From Acidobacteriota bacterium (GTDB lineage Bacteria; Acidobacteriota; Terriglobia; Versatilivoradales; Versatilivoraceae): a stretch of 38,143 nt of DNA. Shown here piece after piece: positions 27,847 to 38,143 of this stretch (position 1 is the first letter of the stretch; every line of letters starts with the position of its first letter). Made by a program: the position numbers and the translations under genes. The notes beneath the pieces were generated by a model that saw only the letters and a list, made by a program, of their open reading frames with translations, did not search any database and was not told the origin of the DNA. The stretch is taken from NCBI GenBank assembly GCA_003224725.1, contig QHZQ01000002.1, forward strand, positions 1 to 38,143, read 5' to 3'.

Positions 27847-30800
27847 ATGCGAAAAGTAGCAATACTCAGCGCCGTGCTTGCCTCTCTGCTCGCCATGGCA
27901 GGCACATTACGGGCACAGACGGCCACCGGCCAAATCACGGGCACCGTGAAGGACACGAGCGGAGCTGTGATGGCTGGAGCCAAGGTCACTCTGACCAACC
28001 CGCAGACAAACCAAACTCGCGAGACTACCACGAGCGCTGCGGGCGACTATGTGTTTCCGCTTCTGCCGGTTGGGGTGTACTCCGTGACCGCCGAGCAGCA
28101 AGGCTTCCGTGCCTCCAAGCGCTCCGACATTACGCTCAACGTTGCTCAGATCATCCGCATCGATCTGGAACTGGCGGTGGGGGAGGTGACGCAGACCATC
28201 GACGTGCAAGCGACCACGGCAGCGATCGACTCGGAGACGGCGGCGGTAGGGGCGACAGTGACTCAACGGCAGGTTACGGAACTGCCTCTGAACGGTCGAA
28301 ACTTCCTGCAGCTTTTGTTTCTCGGCAATGGTGCCGTTCAAACCAGCGGCGAGCAAGGAATTATGCGTCAGGGCGCCGGGGACGCGATCAGCATTAACGG
28401 ATCCCGGCCTACCTCGAACAACTATCTGCTCGACGGGACCTCGAACACCGACACCGCCCTGGGCACTCCGGGCGTCATTTTGTCGGTAGATGCCATCCAG
28501 GAATTCAAAGAGCAGACCACGACCTATTCGGCCGAGTATGGCTTCGGTGCCAATCAAATCAACATTGTCAGCAAGACTGGCACGAACGACTTGCATGGCT
28601 CGGTATTCTGGTTCGGCAGAAACGACGCTCTCGACGCCAGTAACTTCTTTAATAATCTCGCCGGCAATCCCAAATCGAAATTGCGGCAAAACCAGTTCGG
28701 CGTCGTCGCTGGAGGCCCAGTTTACATACCGAAGGCCTACAACGGCCGTAACAAGACATTCTGGCTTTTCAACTACGAACAGGGGATAATCCGAAGGGGT
28801 TTCCAGGAATTTGATTTTGTCCCGACCCCGGATCAGATGGCCTGTCGGTTCACGTCGGAGATCATCGACCCGGTCATTGGGCAGCCCTTTCCGAACAACA
28901 CCATCCCGGCAAGCCGTTTCTCGCGCCTCGGGAATCTAGCGCGCACCAAGTTCTTCCCTGCCCCGAACGCCAACCTTCCCCAAGGCAACTATATTCAGAG
29001 CCGGTCTCTACCTACAGATACCAAGCAATACACCGTCCGAGTAGATCAGCAGCTCGGCCGCTATGGAACGGTCTTTGGACGTTTCACGAATACGGACTAT
29101 ACGAACACCATCACGGATCGCGTCAACGAGATCGGGGACGTCTTCTTCGTGCAAAAAACGCGGAACTGGCAAGTCTCCCATTCGGTGCCCATCGGCGCAA
29201 AGCTTGTGAATCAGTTCCGCTTCGGTTACGTCGGGGCCACAGCCAACCAGCACGGAACGACGGCCGATCAGGCGGATGTCGATGCGCTTGCCCTGACTGG
29301 TGTCTTCACGACCCTGAACGACGACCAGCGTTCCTTGCCAGGTGTCAGCTTTGTCAATCTGGGGGCAGGGCTCGCAGGCGGTGGTAGCGCAGTCAACGAC
29401 TACCAGGCCAGCTATCAACCCATGTGGGACATGAGCAACACCACCACTTGGATTCGTGGACGTCACACGCTGAACTTCGGCGCCAATTATCGCCGTTGGT
29501 CGCTGCAGCGAGACCTGGCGAACGATTTCCTCGGTAATATCAGATTCAGCGGTTTTTTCACGGGCAACAAGACCCAGGACAACGCGATCGCGGACATGCT
29601 GCTCGGTTACTACTCCGATGCCAGCGTCTTTCAGCCGGCTGGCTTCAGTGTCGGCAATTTGTCGGGCAATCCGCGCCAGTTCAACTACTGGTATCTTGCC
29701 CCCTATCTGCAGGATGACTGGAAAGTGAGTTCTCGCCTCACTTTGAACCTGGGACTTCGCTGGGACTTCCGCACTATCCCCTACGAATCGCACGACCGCA
29801 TGGGCTGGCGCTTGTGGCGGATAAGACCCTGGTGGACAAAGGCATTATCGGCGATGGCAGTTTCTACAAATTTGCCGGGCGGCGTAACCCCTCGGACGCT
29901 TCGAAGAGGGTACTTTCTCCTCGCTTTGGCTTCGCCTTCCGGCCGTTCAGCGACGATAAGACCGTGGTGCGGGGCGGCTATGGCGTTTTCTTCGATTCTG
30001 CCGAAGGACGCGAGATCGATGGTGCCGCGGATATCTATCCCTATGTAAGCCGCGGACTCTATAGCCAGAGCCTGGGCCAGACTGAGCCGCTAAAGACCAC
30101 GGACCAGCTGTTCCCCAGTTTTGCCGATCTTGGTCCTGTGACTCCCGCGTCAGACAGCTTCCTGGCGGTGAGCATGTCGCCGGAACCACGGAACCCTTAC
30201 GTTCAGCAGTGGTCTTTCGGAATTCAGCGCGCGCTGGGCGCCAAAACGACCTTCGAAGTGAATTACATCGGCAACAGGGGGACCCACTTGCTGATGCGGC
30301 GGAACATTGCGCAGTCCCTGCTGCCTTCTAATCCTGCGATCTGCGCGGCGACGCCCGATGCCGGTGACTGCCCGGTGCTGGCTCGCAGGCCCTATCCCAA
30401 CTTCGGCACCTACATCGACAGCGACTGGTCCGGGAACTCCAGCTACAATTCGTTTAACACCAAGATCGAGCATCGTACCAACAGCATGATCTTCACGACG
30501 ATTTATACCTGGGCGAAGAGTATCGACAACAAATCCGCTGCTGCCGGCATTGGCAACGATGTCGCCGGCTGGCAGGGATTTCTGGACAATCACGATGTGA
30601 GACGTGATCGCGGGCGTTCGGAGTTCAGTGTGGACCACCGTTTGGTGAGCAGCTTCGTCTACGAACTGCCCTTCGGGCACGGACGGCGGTATCTTGGCAG
30701 CGCTTCCGGCGTGGCGAATCATGTGATTGGAGGCTGGCAGGTGAACGGCATCGTTACGTTCCAGACGGGATTCCCCATGACCATCACCGGCGCCGATGTC

Positions 30801-31169
30801 GGGGGCCTCAACGACACCTTTGGCACAAACCGGGCCGATCTCGTTGGAGATGCACACGCGAGCATCAGCCCAACTATTGCCAAGTGGTTCAACACTCAAG
30901 CTTTTAAGCAGCCGGCAGCGGGGTTCCTCGGCAACTCCGGCCGCAGCATTCTGAATGCACCTGGCCTTAACAACTGGGACACAGGGCTGTTCAAGAACTT
31001 CAGAATTAGCGAGCAGATGAGCTTCCAGTTCCGATTCGAGTCGTTCAATGCGTGGAACCACACCCAGTGGGACGTTCCGGTCCGTGACGTGTCGGATTCG
31101 CGATTCGGCCAAGTCATTGCTGCTCGGCCGGCCCGTATCAACCAGATCGGGCTGAAATTTCTTTGGTGA
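27847..31169 (+). pseudogene. Oar-like TonB-dependent receptor with carboxypeptidase-regulatory N-domain, frameshifted near 29803-29811
   Basis: RBS ataaggagac; QITGTVKDTSGAVMAGAKVTLTNPQT; TELPLNGRNFLQLLFLG; SINGSRPTSNNYLLDGTSN; then LVADKTLVDKGIIGDGSFYKFAGRRNPSDASKRVLSPRFGFAFRPF in another frame, ending in IGLKFLW*. Confidence 0.93.
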
Positions 31170-31226
31170 CGCCTTCGTCGTACGATTCATGACTAGCCAA
31201 GGGCTCCCCGTTGATATCCTGGGTTA

Positions 31227-31321
31227 GGTAGCCACGATTAACGCGTTTTTGCGGTAATCGTGCAATCCGTAGTGCCTGACATGCCCACGGTTAATTAGAA
31301 GGCGAATTAACCGTGGCTACC
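31227..31321. repeat. Inverted repeat GGTAGCCACGATTAA / TTAACCGTGGCTACC
   Basis: 31227-31241 and 31307-31321 are complementary with one mismatch; a further half-unit ccacggttaatt sits at about 31285-31296. Confidence 0.75.
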
Positions 31322-31538
31322 AAAAAAAAGCGAACAAAATTCTCGGAACGTCGCGCTGCCAGATCAGCCAGACCTGGCGGGCCTTTTCCTACGGGCATGA
31401 TTATCAAAGGTTACGAAACGGTCAAATAATTTAGAAAGCCGGCAGGGACGCCGACGAATCTGATCGTACGGTGGGCCTTCGCACTCTTGGCGTCCTTGGC
31501 GGTTCGCCTTCCTCAGACTGAGACTCGAAAGCAAAACC

Positions 31539-32714
31539 GTGCGAAGAGCACTCATATTCTTAGGTCTCTTGTGTCTATCTGGTGCGCACCTCCTGGCTCA
31601 GCCGTTTGACAACAGTCAGCTTCAACGATACTCCGAGGAAGGGGAAAGAGCGCTGGCTGAGAAACGCTATCCGGAGGCAGAAAAGGCTTACGAAAAGCTC
31701 CGGCAGTTGGACTCGGGGATTGCCGAAGTCCATGGTAAGCTCGGGCTGATTTACTTTCAGCAGGGGAAATTCGCGCAAGCCGTTCTGGCCTTGCGTCAGG
31801 CCTTGAAGCTCAAACCCAACTTGCTGAATGCTGATTCTCTTTTGGCGATGTCTCTATCCGAACTCGGCCACTATGATGAGGCATTGCCCGGCCTGCAGAC
31901 AGGGTTCCGTCGCTCCTCCGATCCAGCGCTAAGACGAATGATCGGGCTTCAGTTGCAAAGGAGTTATACCGGGTTGCAGCGCGACCGCGAGGCAGTGGAA
32001 GTGACCCTGGAATTAACCCGGCTTTATCCGCAGGATCCGGAGGTCCTTTATCACGCCGCGCGCTTGTCGGCAAACTTCGCCTACCTGGCGATGCGGAAAC
32101 TTTCGCTAGTGGCGCCGACTTCGGTCTGGATGCGTCAGGCCGCGGGCGAAACCTACGAGAGTCAGGGACACCATGACCTGGCCATCAGAGAATACCGGCA
32201 GGTGCTCGCGCTCGACCCACGACGGCCGGGTATCCATTTCCGGCTGGGTCGAGCGCTACTGTCGCGCTCCCCGACCGAGGCATTGAAGGAATTCGAACAG
32301 GAGCTCGAGTTGGATCCCACCAATGCCAATGCGGCTTACGAGTTGGCAGAAATCCATCGCAAGGCGGGACAGCTCGACAGAGCCCAAAAGTTCTTTGAAG
32401 CGGCTTTGAGAAATTATCCTGATTTTGAGGAAGCTCAGTTAGGATTGGGCCGGGTGCTGATCGCACTGAAGAAACCTGACACGGCACTGCCTCATCTTCG
32501 AAAGGCGATCTCACTGAACCCGGAGAACGAGGTTGCCTATTATCAGCTTTCCCAAGCTCACAAGGCGCTTGGCAGCGCCACAGAACAGCAAAAGGCACTG
32601 ACGGAATTCCAACGCCTGCGAAGCCAAAAGTCACGACAGCAGGAGCCAGTGAAGCAGGCCTTATCGCCTCGAGAAGTGACGAGACAGGAACTTGACCCAG
32701 GGGCAGTGCCGTAA
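31539..32714 (+). CDS. Tetratricopeptide repeat protein (secreted)
   Basis: Signal peptide; repeated TPR motifs such as AEVHGKLGLIYFQQGKFAQAVLALRQALKLKPN and ANAAYELAEIHRKAGQLDRAQKFFEAALRNYPD; GTG start. Confidence 0.9.
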   Translation: MRRALIFLGLLCLSGAHLLAQPFDNSQLQRYSEEGERALAEKRYPEAEKAYEKLRQLDSGIAEVHGKLGLIYFQQGKFAQAVLALRQALKLKPNLLNADSLLAMSLSELGHYDEALPGLQTGFRRSSDPALRRMIGLQLQRSYTGLQRDREAVEVTLELTRLYPQDPEVLYHAARLSANFAYLAMRKLSLVAPTSVWMRQAAGETYESQGHHDLAIREYRQVLALDPRRPGIHFRLGRALLSRSPTEALKEFEQELELDPTNANAAYELAEIHRKAGQLDRAQKFFEAALRNYPDFEEAQLGLGRVLIALKKPDTALPHLRKAISLNPENEVAYYQLSQAHKALGSATEQQKALTEFQRLRSQKSRQQEPVKQALSPREVTRQELDPGAVP

Positions 32715-32825
32715 GCCTGGCAGTAGCACTTTCCGGCGAAAGGTCCGCCCCGAATTGGCGTCAATCAGTGAATCTGTCATAAAGATTGCTTGGAAATCGC
32801 GGAAGTACGCCGCTCAATCTGAGAC

Positions 32826-33398
32826 TTACTTGAAAACTTCAGTGACTTGAAGGTCGAATCCTCCTAGGACATTGGAGCTTAGTTTGTCATTGAGGCCATA
32901 TAGACCGGCGGTTGTAATTTCGCCCGAGGAAATGCGGAGCACTTCGATGGTTTCTGCTTCAGGACTGACTAACCAGGCTTCACGAACACCAATTTTTTGA
33001 TAATCCCTTAACTTCTCATCTATCTCCTGCCTGGAATCTTTCGGGGACAATACTTCCACGACAAGATCCGGAATGATCTCGGTGGGTTTTTTCTTACGTA
33101 ACTCCGATCGACCGGTAATTCCCGTTCGCTCGGCATTGAGAAACAAAACATCCGGCTGCCGCGTTTGCAAAGGAGAGCGACTTATGATTACGTCACAGGG
33201 GGCAGCCAAAACCACACCCAGTCCACGTTTTGCTACAAATTGACGGAGCAAGGTATAGATATTCATAGCCACCCATTGATGATCGGGCGAAGGTGCTGGT
33301 GTCATGCGCAGCTCTCCCTGAATAATTTCACTAGGTTGGTGAATCTGAGGCATTAACAGATAGTCTTCATACGTCAGCAGCTTAGTTTGAAGAGACAT
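32826..33398 (-). CDS. Uma2 family endonuclease (DUF820)
   Basis: LTYEDYLLMPQ...PDLVVEVLSPKDSRQEIDEKLRDYQKIGVREAWLVSPEAETIEVLR. Confidence 0.92.
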   Translation of the reverse strand: MSLQTKLLTYEDYLLMPQIHQPSEIIQGELRMTPAPSPDHQWVAMNIYTLLRQFVAKRGLGVVLAAPCDVIISRSPLQTRQPDVLFLNAERTGITGRSELRKKKPTEIIPDLVVEVLSPKDSRQEIDEKLRDYQKIGVREAWLVSPEAETIEVLRISSGEITTAGLYGLNDKLSSNVLGGFDLQVTEVFK

Positions 33399-33579
33399 TG
33401 CACCCTCCGTTAACTTTTGATTGTATCACATCTGTTTCGTCCACTTTCAGCCCTCTGTTTGCTTTTTGACGCTTGTATTCTTGGGTTCCCTGCTTGTTCC
33501 CGTTCCTCATTTGGAGGAGACAACATCGCTGAAATTCATTTCCGGCGCGCCAGACAAATTGGGGTTCCCAACCTGGCGC

Positions 33580-33972
33580 TTAACGTTTCAGCAGCTTAAA
33601 AAATACATTCTCGTTATGATGATTGCTGGAAAAGCGAACGTCCCATTCTTTAGAATGAACATGCAGGTATTTTACGTGTTGCATCACTTCTTGAGGACTG
33701 GCTTGGAGGGCCCGGCCCATCTCGGTGTAGGACACATGACCGAGACATGATTTCAGTTTGTCATAAGCTTCGATGAATTTTTCAGCCTTTGCTGGTTCAA
33801 GCGACAAGGGCCGCGTTTTCTGGTAATTCATGATGTCAAGGTAAAAACCAAGCCGTGACACCAGTTTTGCCTCTGCTTCCGTTCTTTCTTCTTTTGCTTT
33901 CATATCCCTCAGGATCTTACTTAAAGGTCGAACAGATATATCGACGGCTTTGGAAGAAAAATGAGACTGCAA
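33580..33972 (-). CDS. Hypothetical protein
   Basis: 130 aa ORF with plausible composition; no recognised family. Confidence 0.45.
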   Translation of the reverse strand: MQSHFSSKAVDISVRPLSKILRDMKAKEERTEAEAKLVSRLGFYLDIMNYQKTRPLSLEPAKAEKFIEAYDKLKSCLGHVSYTEMGRALQASPQEVMQHVKYLHVHSKEWDVRFSSNHHNENVFFKLLKR

Positions 33973-34237
33973 TTGAGAACCAAACCCAAGGACCAGCCAG
34001 AGGCTTCTTCACCACGTTACTATACTATTACTGTGGAAAAATATAATGAAACCCTCTCCTCTATTTTGAGCTTAATTTAATCTTTCTTGACCAAGAAAAT
34101 CAAGTCAGGTCACCCACCCACCAGTCGCATCAAAATTCTTTGGCATTTCTCCGGTTTGGGTCTTATGATGGAAGGTGAACAATGAGATTCGTAATCAGTG
34201 CGATTCTACAAATTCTAGATGAGCGTGAAGGATTAGC

Positions 34238-35113
34238 TTGAAAACAAGATTTCAATATCCTCTTCCGTTCCTGATTTTGCTATGTCTGCTTTTAGCCGTG
34301 CAATCATTCCTCATGGCGCAAGCCAATGTTCGTATCTGTGAAGACGTGACATTCAAAAGCGTCGATGGGATGAAGATCTACGGTTATCTTTACAGGCCAA
34401 AGGTCAGCGGACCGTTTCCGGCCATCGTTCGAGTTCATGGTGGAGTCCATGGGCAGGCAAAAATGAGAAATCAAGATTTCTTTGTGGACAACGGTTACGT
34501 GGTTCTGGATGTGGATTACCGCGGCAGCGAAGGACATGGCAAAGATTATCGCAACAAGCTGGCCATGGGTGAGAAGGAAGTGGATGACGTGATTGCCGGC
34601 GCAAAATACTTGCAGGCGTTGCCCTTTGTGCGAAAAGATAAGCTGGCGATCATGGGGGATAGTCGGGGAGCTTATATTACGTATTGCGTCCTGTCTCGTG
34701 CCAATCCCTTTAAAGCTGCGGTCGCCATCAGTGGGTTTACGGATCTCGCCAAGCAATATCAATACGAAGAAGAAATCGCTCCCAATTTCATGGGAATGCA
34801 AAAGCTGATGCGAGGTTCCCCTTATACCAGTCCAGACAAATTTAAGGATCTCTCGCCTGTCAACTTCGCCAACAAGATCAATGCGCCTATACTGCTCCTG
34901 CATGGGAACAACGACCGTCTGGTGCTTCCCGAACATTCCTGGAAAATGGATGAGGAATTACTCAAGTATCAAAAAGAGCATGATATCGTCATTCTTTATG
35001 CTCCTGAAGAGGACACAGGTCACAATCTGAAAGGAAGGGCCCTCGACGAAGCCCATCAGGAGATGTTGAAATGGTTTAACAAGTACTTGTTTCCCGACGG
35101 GAAGAAGAAGTAG
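34238..35113 (+). CDS. Alpha/beta hydrolase, prolyl oligopeptidase-like (S9 family fold)
   Basis: Signal peptide; FPAIVRVHGGVHGQ, MGDSRGAYITYC (GxSxG), APILLLHGNNDRLVLPEHSWKMDEEL; TTG start. Confidence 0.88.
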   Translation: MKTRFQYPLPFLILLCLLLAVQSFLMAQANVRICEDVTFKSVDGMKIYGYLYRPKVSGPFPAIVRVHGGVHGQAKMRNQDFFVDNGYVVLDVDYRGSEGHGKDYRNKLAMGEKEVDDVIAGAKYLQALPFVRKDKLAIMGDSRGAYITYCVLSRANPFKAAVAISGFTDLAKQYQYEEEIAPNFMGMQKLMRGSPYTSPDKFKDLSPVNFANKINAPILLLHGNNDRLVLPEHSWKMDEELLKYQKEHDIVILYAPEEDTGHNLKGRALDEAHQEMLKWFNKYLFPDGKKK

Positions 35114-35449
35114 GGGCCATAAACCCGACAGATGGAGTTAACCACGAAGGCACCAAGCAGAGGGGATTAGCTTGCCGCAGAGCACCTAAGGATGAAAATT
35201 AATGCCCCTTTTGAATAAACGGAGGGTGCACGGGGATATCCCTGGTTTACGATATTGTCCCGACCAAAAGAACACCCTAGGCTGCGTGGCTGCTAAGTTA
35301 GGAGACAGGAACGAGAACAAAGGTGCAGCGTGGCTTACAGTCCTCGTTTGCTTTGTAACCGCTCTGGTCGCTGCGCGGAGCGTGCCTCCCACATTCTTAA
35401 AAATTAAGACCTACGTCCCCGTTGATAACGGATTTTCAAGTCAGAACTC

Positions 35450-35917
35450 ATGAGAAACGTTCATCCTGAGATTAATCTCCTGCTGAAAATCCTGGACGAA
35501 GGTTATAACAAGAAAGCCTGGCACGGCCCCACGGCCGAAGCGGCAGCTTGGAGACCCGGGCCTGGCCGGCATAATATTTGGGAAATCGTAGCTCATGCGG
35601 CTTATTGGAAATACGCCGTGAGGCGTAGATTGCGGGGAGATAAGAGAGGATCGTTTCCTCTTAAAGGCAGTAACTGGTTTATCCTTCCGGTCTCACAGAC
35701 TGAAAAAGCCTGGCGACAAGATCTATATTTATTGGAGCGGCAGCATCGGATGTTACTTGAAGCGGTGGCATTGATACCTCACCGAGAGTTACACCGGTCG
35801 GCGCTTGGCAGTAAGACAAGCAATGCAATTCTCATCTACGGGATCGCTGCTCACGACATCTACCATGCCGGGCAGATTCAATTGCTAAAGCGGTTGCAGG
35901 CAAATCAGGAGAGTTGA
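35450..35917 (+). CDS. DinB family protein
   Basis: AWHGPTAEAAAWRPGPGRHNIWEIVAHAAYWKYAVRRRL ... YGIAAHDIYHAGQIQLLKRL conserved His pattern. Confidence 0.88.
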   Translation: MRNVHPEINLLLKILDEGYNKKAWHGPTAEAAAWRPGPGRHNIWEIVAHAAYWKYAVRRRLRGDKRGSFPLKGSNWFILPVSQTEKAWRQDLYLLERQHRMLLEAVALIPHRELHRSALGSKTSNAILIYGIAAHDIYHAGQIQLLKRLQANQES

Positions 35918-36062
35918 CCGTCTCGCTCCAGGACAAGCTTAGGTAAATGGGCACTTTGCAATTGAAAAGATGGGCTGATTTCGGTAGCCTTTGGGTCTTC
36001 CTCTAGCCCTTTTTTCGTTAAGCAAATCCTCCTACCCTGCCGATCTTTCTTGGGTATCCATC

Positions 36063-37259
36063 ATGATCAAAAGAATATTCTCAAGCATCGGTTTAAAAAA
36101 TACTTGGAACTATTGGAAGAACAAGAAACTTATCGGCGTTAATCTTCTATTGGGAGGCTTGGCCCTTAGCGGCCTCCTCATTCATCACCGACTAAGTCCT
36201 CCAGTAACTCCTGCATCTTTACCCACGGAGGTTCAAAAGGCGGAGCCGCCTCTCCAAAAGCCTTCATTAGTTGAAAGATTTGCAGGCCAAGTCGAGAGGA
36301 ACATGACGTTCAGTGATGTCCTTTCGGCCTACAAGTTTCCTCGGCAGCTTGTTCAAGAATTGGTTGTGATTACCAAACCTATCTATAACTTGCAAAAGCT
36401 GATCGTAGGCAATAAGTTTGAGCTGGAACGGCTTTCAGATGGAACCTTGAGGCAGTTCCGCTATGAGGTTGACCTGGACAAAAATCTCAAGGTCTATCTT
36501 ACCGAGGAAGGTTACAAGGCGGAGCTTGAGCCGACTGAGTATGAAACTCGCTCAGAGTTTGTGAGTGGAGCTATCCAGAATTCTCTTTTCTACACCCTCA
36601 ATGAATTGAACGAACGGGATCAATTGGCCCTGGATTTGTCAGAAATTTTCTCCTGGGATATTGACTTCAACACCGACTTGCAACCATCCGATCATTTCAA
36701 ATTGGTGGTGGAAAAACAGTATCTAGAGGGAAAGTTTGTTAGATATCGCAAGATTCGAGCGGCTGAATTTATCAACAAGGGTAAACTCTATTCCGCTTTT
36801 TATTACACCGATGCAGAGGGACACTCAGACTATTATAATGCCGAGGGCCAATCCTTAAGACGGGATTTCTTAAAATCGCCCATTAAGTTTTCTCGCATTA
36901 GTTCGAAGTTTTCACGCAACCGATTTCACCCTATTTTAAAAGCCTACCGTCCCCATTTGGGCGTCGACTATGCCGCCCCATCAGGAACTCCGGTCGTTGC
37001 CGCAGGAAACGGTCACATTCAGTTTGCGGGTTGGAATGGTGGCTTCGGACGTTTCATCCAAATTACCCACGGCAACAGTCTAACGTCAATGTATGGTCAC
37101 CTCTCCCGTTTTGCGCTTGGGATTCGGAATGGAAGTAGCGTGAAGCAGGGAGAGGTTATTGGATTTGTCGGAGCTTCAGGATTAGCCACAGGCCCACATT
37201 TGGATTATCGAGTGACGCGGAATGGCCGTTTTGTTAATCCTATTTCGATCAAGTTCTAA
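36063..37259 (+). CDS. M23 family metallopeptidase (LytM-type, OapA-like N-terminal region)
   Basis: HLGVDYAAPSGTPVVAAGNGHIQFAGWNGGFGRFIQITHGN, MYGHLSRF, TGPHLDYRVTRNGRFVNPISIKF; start placed at MIKRIFSS. Confidence 0.9.
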   Translation: MIKRIFSSIGLKNTWNYWKNKKLIGVNLLLGGLALSGLLIHHRLSPPVTPASLPTEVQKAEPPLQKPSLVERFAGQVERNMTFSDVLSAYKFPRQLVQELVVITKPIYNLQKLIVGNKFELERLSDGTLRQFRYEVDLDKNLKVYLTEEGYKAELEPTEYETRSEFVSGAIQNSLFYTLNELNERDQLALDLSEIFSWDIDFNTDLQPSDHFKLVVEKQYLEGKFVRYRKIRAAEFINKGKLYSAFYYTDAEGHSDYYNAEGQSLRRDFLKSPIKFSRISSKFSRNRFHPILKAYRPHLGVDYAAPSGTPVVAAGNGHIQFAGWNGGFGRFIQITHGNSLTSMYGHLSRFALGIRNGSSVKQGEVIGFVGASGLATGPHLDYRVTRNGRFVNPISIKF

Positions 37260-37471
37260 CCCTCCACCCCCGTAAAGCCACAATATTTGGCTCTGTTCCA
37301 ATCCCAAAAGGAAAAATGGCAGAGCCAACTCGCGGCTATAAGTATTTCTAAAGAACCTCAAGTCGCTTCTGCTCAGAAACCTAACCCTGATCCGAAATAA
37401 CCAAACAGCAAAGCGCCACAAAAAACCATCGGCGCGTCCGTCTTTCCCAGTTGATCTTTTGGTAGGCGGAA

Positions 37472-38143
37472 TTACGAAAGCACTTGCTTCAACTCCTCCA
37501 CAAAACGTTTCATCTCCTCATCTGTTCCGATGGTAACGCGCATGTGGCTAGTTAGAGGAGCAAAGACTCTGCCAACGAAAACATTACGTGCGCGCAGGGC
37601 GCTCAGTACCGGTAAGACTTCCCGCCGTAAATCAATCATTAGAAAATTAGCCTGAGAAGGAATGCATCTTAGTCCGAACGTTGTGACCTGTTCTTCAACG
37701 AAGCGCCTCGTTTGTGCGTTCAATTTTTGATTCCGGCTTACAAATTCTTTATCGTCCAGACTCGCCAAACCCGCCGCGACGGTCAACGCATTCATGTTGA
37801 GCCAAATCTTAAAAGGCGACATTCGACTAATGAGATCTTCACGTCCCACAGCGTATCCCAGGCGGAGGCCTGCCATTCCGTAAATTTTGGAAAAAGTCCG
37901 GGTAACGACTACTGCTTTGCCCTCCGCTGCAAAAGGAATGGATGAAACATAGGAAGGATCATCCGCGTAATGGTAGTAGGCCTCATCAATGAGGACCGGA
38001 ACATGGGGTGGCATAGAGGTCAAGAAGTCTTTCATCTCGTTCCCTGAAACCACTGTAGCGGTCGGGTTGTTGGGGTTGCAGAGATAGACTAGACCCGTCC
38101 TATCGTTCACTGCCGCCCGCATTTTTTTGAGATCGTGCCGGTA
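37472..38143 (-). CDS. hisC: Histidinol-phosphate aminotransferase-like (PLP aminotransferase class I/II), N-terminus beyond the window
   Basis: LVYLCNPNNPTATVV, VLIDEAYYHYADD, TRTFSKIYGMAGLRLGYAVG (PLP lysine); frame stays open to the window edge. Confidence 0.85.
   Translation of the reverse strand, partial: YRHDLKKMRAAVNDRTGLVYLCNPNNPTATVVSGNEMKDFLTSMPPHVPVLIDEAYYHYADDPSYVSSIPFAAEGKAVVVTRTFSKIYGMAGLRLGYAVGREDLISRMSPFKIWLNMNALTVAAGLASLDDKEFVSRNQKLNAQTRRFVEEQVTTFGLRCIPSQANFLMIDLRREVLPVLSALRARNVFVGRVFAPLTSHMRVTIGTDEEMKRFVEELKQVLS

Noticed and set aside
27907-28689. Long antisense ORF (260 aa, minus strand) inside the TonB receptor gene; likewise 29008-29793 and 30150-31190 minus
   Set aside because: They lie opposite clear receptor coding sequence and show no recognisable domain; typical high-GC shadow ORFs.
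349-31321. CRISPR array as an explanation for the repeated words
   Set aside because: Units are degenerate, inverted and not regularly spaced; no unique spacers of constant length and no cas genes.
34304-34936. Minus-strand ORF of 210 aa
   Set aside because: Antisense to the alpha/beta hydrolase with its GxSxG motif; no supporting signal.

Overview
The 38.1 kb window looks like chromosome from an Acidobacteria-like environmental bacterium. That is inferred from the Oar-type TonB receptor, the DUF1549/DUF1553 + DUF1501 pair and the MBL-rhodanese enzyme; no taxonomic marker was seen. Content from left to right: 3' end of thiD; MBL-fold/rhodanese protein; KdpE-like regulator with a truncated KdpD-like kinase; a small stress-type membrane protein and a decayed tandem copy; a broken CocE/NonD hydrolase; a broken adenosine deaminase; an orphan Flp pilin; a YncE-like beta-propeller; an adenylate kinase; a TolC/adaptor/RND operon; a coiled-coil protein; an SDR; a frameshifted DUF1549/DUF1553 gene with DUF1501; a 2-hydroxyacid dehydrogenase; a frameshifted TonB receptor; TPR, Uma2, alpha/beta hydrolase, DinB and M23 proteins; and the 3' part of a hisC-like aminotransferase. 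I found no convincing defence system, CRISPR array, tRNA, rRNA or transposase. Three observations stand out. (1) Intergenic gaps hold several long imperfect hairpins, each built from its own short-word vocabulary (GAGGATAGAGAATCG, ATGAAGGACATGAAG, CTCGTGCTTTTGCTCG, CGTGAAACGTGAAG, AACCGCGAAGGCGCAAAGAACGCGAAG, GGTAGCCACGRTTAA). (2) Two families of structured dispersed repeats are present. One copy interrupts a duplicated gene, and another supplies a spurious N-terminal extension to an RND adaptor ORF. (3) Four otherwise well-preserved genes carry short out-of-frame internal deletions with intact coding sequence on both sides. This suggests either very recent lesions or a systematic assembly artefact. 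No new functional system is demonstrated; these are leads.
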